Shown here: positions 20,541-22,346 of the stretch, piece by piece
Layout of the letters: each line of letters starts with the position of its first letter
Numbering within the stretch: the stretch's first letter is position 1
Source: Bacteroidales bacterium UBA6267
GTDB taxonomy: Bacteria > Bacteroidota > Bacteroidia > Bacteroidales > UBA1556
Assembly (NCBI GenBank): GCA_002440745.1
Contig: DJVB01000041.1
Coordinates: 1 to 22,346, forward strand
Direction of reading: 5' to 3'
Length of the DNA: 22,346 bases
Notes under the pieces: generated by a model
What the model saw: the letters and a program-made list of their open reading frames with translations, nothing else
What the model was told of the DNA's origin: nothing
The model's database searches: none
Made by a program: the position numbers and the translations under genes

Positions 20541-22175
20541 ATGAGAACATTATTTGTCATCGCAGCAGTATTTCTTACCATCAGTTCTTTATGGGCGGAC
20601 GAACAAAACATTAAATCGCGAATCGAATCCGTGACGGTTTTTCAGAATGGAGCACAAATTAACCGGATTGGTTCAACTAATCTTAAAGCGGGTCGCACCG
20701 AATTGGTATTTAGTGGTTTGGCAATGGCCATAAACGCCCAGTCCATCCAAGTTTCGGGCAAGGGAGAGTTCACTATTCTGGGAGTTTTTCATCGAATGAA
20801 CTATTTAGAAAAAATTGAAGCAAGCAAAAGAGTCATCCAAATGCAGGATTCTATTCAATTGTTAGACAAGAAGATAAATTATTTGACTAAGGATGCCAAA
20901 GTCATCAACGAAGAAATTGCGTTGATAAAATCCAATGTTTCTTTAGCCGGCAGTCAGACCGGAGTAAAAGCGGCTGATTTGAAAGCGATGTCGAATTTTT
21001 TCAGGAAAAGGTTGCAGGAGCTTTTCACCAATACTTTGGATATTGAATACAAGGTTAAGGATTATCGGGAGTTGAAGGCCAAGTTGCAATCGCAATTGAA
21101 CGTTTTAAACGGGCAGCGGCAGGAAGCCACCAGTGAGATTGTGGTAGAAGTAGTTGCCGACAAAACCGGTGAGGCTCAGCTTTTGTTGAGTTATATCACT
21201 CCTAACGCCAATTGGATTCCGGAATACGATATAAAAGCCACTGAAATAAACAAGCCCATTGAACTACATTCACGAGCCATGATTTATCAAAATACCGGTG
21301 TCGATTGGAAAAATGTGAAGCTGACATTAAGCACAGGAAACCCTAACCAAAGCGGTGTGATTCCGAGCCTTTATACGTGGTATCTCAATTTCCGCAGGAT
21401 AAATCAAGCCAGTGGTAAGCTTCAGCAAGTTGCAAGCAATCAAAGAGGATATGATGGAGCTGCACCGGAAGTAATGATGGATGCAGATTATGCAGTGCCA
21501 ATTTCCGCAAAGTCGGGGGCTGCAGCATCGAACACAAGCAATTTCACCCAAATGGTCACAATGGCCACCCAAGTGAAATATGAGATTTCAATACCTTATA
21601 ACGTACCCAGTTCCCCAACACGCACGCAAGTCAAGATTCAAAAATACCAATTGAACGCAAATTACCGTCACTATTGCGTGCCAAAATTAGATCAGGATGT
21701 GTTTTTGCAAGCCCGAATCACCGGTTGGGATGAGTTGAGTTTAGTCCCCGGAGATGTAAACATTTTCTTTGAAGGAACTTATGTTTCCAAAGCTTTCCTG
21801 AATCCATTGAATTTTTCGGACACCTTAGATATTTCCCTTGGTCGGGATAAGAGTATAATTGTGAAGCGTGAGACTGTGAAAGATAAAAGTGGAAACAACC
21901 TTGTTGGAAGCACTCGGAAAACAAAAAAGACCCACAAGATTACCATAAGAAATACTAAATCAACCGAGATATTATTGGTGATTGAGGATCATATTCCGAT
22001 TAGTCGAAACAAAGAAATAGAAGTAGAGCTTCAAGAGAAAAGCGGGGCAAAGTATAACCCCGAGCGAGGAAATCTGATGTGGGAATTGAAAGTTTCGCCA
22101 AGAGCAACGGTCGAAAAAGAGTATTCTTATCAGGTGAAATACCCAAAAGATTATCAAATAACCAATCTGAATTAA
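20541..22175 (+). CDS. MuiA/DUF4139 family secreted protein
   Basis: The 544-residue product has a signal peptide (MRTLFVIAAVFLTISSLWA). A DUF4140-like N-terminal domain (VTVFQNGAQINRIGSTNLKAGRTELVFSGL) with the typical VFxNGAxI opening comes next. A coiled-coil segment (about 95-200; MQDSIQLLDKKINYLTKDAK and later) and a C-terminal DUF4139 domain (AQLLLSYITPNANWIPEYDI, YQNTGVDWKNVKLTLSTGNP, GTYVSKAFLNP, DISLGRD, TIRNTKSTEILLVIEDHIPIS, GNLMWELKVSP) complete it. This is the layout of the mucoidy-inhibitor A family. Members are periplasmic or outer-membrane associated; the molecular function is not established. No clear promoter is visible upstream, where the repeat region ends about 140 bases before the ATG. 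A strong terminator follows the gene. Confidence 0.9.
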   Translation: MRTLFVIAAVFLTISSLWADEQNIKSRIESVTVFQNGAQINRIGSTNLKAGRTELVFSGLAMAINAQSIQVSGKGEFTILGVFHRMNYLEKIEASKRVIQMQDSIQLLDKKINYLTKDAKVINEEIALIKSNVSLAGSQTGVKAADLKAMSNFFRKRLQELFTNTLDIEYKVKDYRELKAKLQSQLNVLNGQRQEATSEIVVEVVADKTGEAQLLLSYITPNANWIPEYDIKATEINKPIELHSRAMIYQNTGVDWKNVKLTLSTGNPNQSGVIPSLYTWYLNFRRINQASGKLQQVASNQRGYDGAAPEVMMDADYAVPISAKSGAAASNTSNFTQMVTMATQVKYEISIPYNVPSSPTRTQVKIQKYQLNANYRHYCVPKLDQDVFLQARITGWDELSLVPGDVNIFFEGTYVSKAFLNPLNFSDTLDISLGRDKSIIVKRETVKDKSGNNLVGSTRKTKKTHKITIRNTKSTEILLVIEDHIPISRNKEIEVELQEKSGAKYNPERGNLMWELKVSPRATVEKEYSYQVKYPKDYQITNLN

Positions 22176-22213
22176 GGAATTTATAGCCATTTTCGGTGAA
22201 TTTTGGAGTAAAT

Positions 22214-22248
22214 GGAGCAGGTTTTTCATCAAATCTGCTCCTTTTTTT
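22214..22248 (+). terminator. Intrinsic terminator of the MuiA-family gene
   Basis: GGAGCAG (22214-22220) and CTGCTCC (22235-22241) form the stem, extended by GTTT/AAAT, with a small loop around TTCATC and then T7 (22242-22248). It lies 39 bases after the stop codon. Confidence 0.92.
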
Positions 22249-22346
22249 GGCGAAATTTGGAGAAAACTTTGTTGTTGATTTAGGTATAAAAAACAACTAT
22301 CGAAGCTTTTTTTTTGAAAATAATTGTATCCCTTCGGTAAACCGCA

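Overview
The window looks like chromosomal DNA of a member of the Bacteroidota, probably a Bacteroidales-like environmental lineage. The support is: low GC with A-rich translation starts instead of Shine-Dalgarno sites; promoters of the TTG-N19..21-TAnnTTTG type (12303, 13946, possibly 18530); a Bacteroidetes-type HU-family protein; a surface protein ending in a type IX secretion (Por) sorting domain; and hairpin repeats of a style common in this phylum. No species can be named from the sequence alone.

Region 1 (1-11378) is a co-directional surface-polysaccharide locus. Nine genes from 252 to 8764 are mostly joined by ATGA/TAATG overlaps and so are probably translationally coupled: an asparagine-synthase-like enzyme, an ATP-grasp ligase, a UDP-glucuronate 4-epimerase-type SDR, a GT4 glycosyltransferase, a FemAB/GNAT-like transferase, a DUF354 GT-B-like protein, a PIG-L deacetylase, a GNAT and a WbqC-like protein. 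A non-hydrolysing UDP-GlcNAc 2-epimerase gene (frameshifted inside an octanucleotide repeat), a four-helix-bundle (S23) gene with an in-frame stop, and a polysaccharide-deacetylase-like gene carrying several heptanucleotide arrays follow. The gene set suggests a glycan containing a uronic acid with amide or aminoacyl decoration and deacetylated amino sugars. The window opens with an exact 203-bp tandem duplication of the start of the first gene. A bidirectional terminator (11524-11560) closes the locus.

Region 2 (11593-13997) holds a convergent HU-like gene, a probable stand-alone structured small RNA (12338-12536) with its own promoter and terminator, an AT-rich geneless stretch, and a tandem array of ~111-bp half-units (223-bp higher-order period) containing alternately oriented palindromic elements.

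Region 3 (13998-22346) holds a large T9SS-secreted LamG/PKD protein, an AAA_14/DUF4143 ATPase gene flanked on both sides by the same composite repeats, and a MuiA/DUF4139-family protein followed by a clear terminator.

The most unusual property is a set of short tandem arrays with strict 7-nt (sometimes 8-nt) periodicity. They are made of several unrelated sequence families (CAACCGA, TTTGAAC, CACTTTT, AGTCAGA, GCGCAGA; octamers AATCAATC, CGCCAATT, CCCTCGCC). Between genes they fill hundreds of bases, and different families share one continuous 7-nt register. Inside genes they stay open and encode 7- or 8-residue peptide repeats. In one gene (the 2-epimerase) an octamer array coincides exactly with a frameshift that loss of one unit would repair. 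They resemble the heptameric STRR sequences of cyanobacteria in format and are candidates for phase-variation (contingency) loci.
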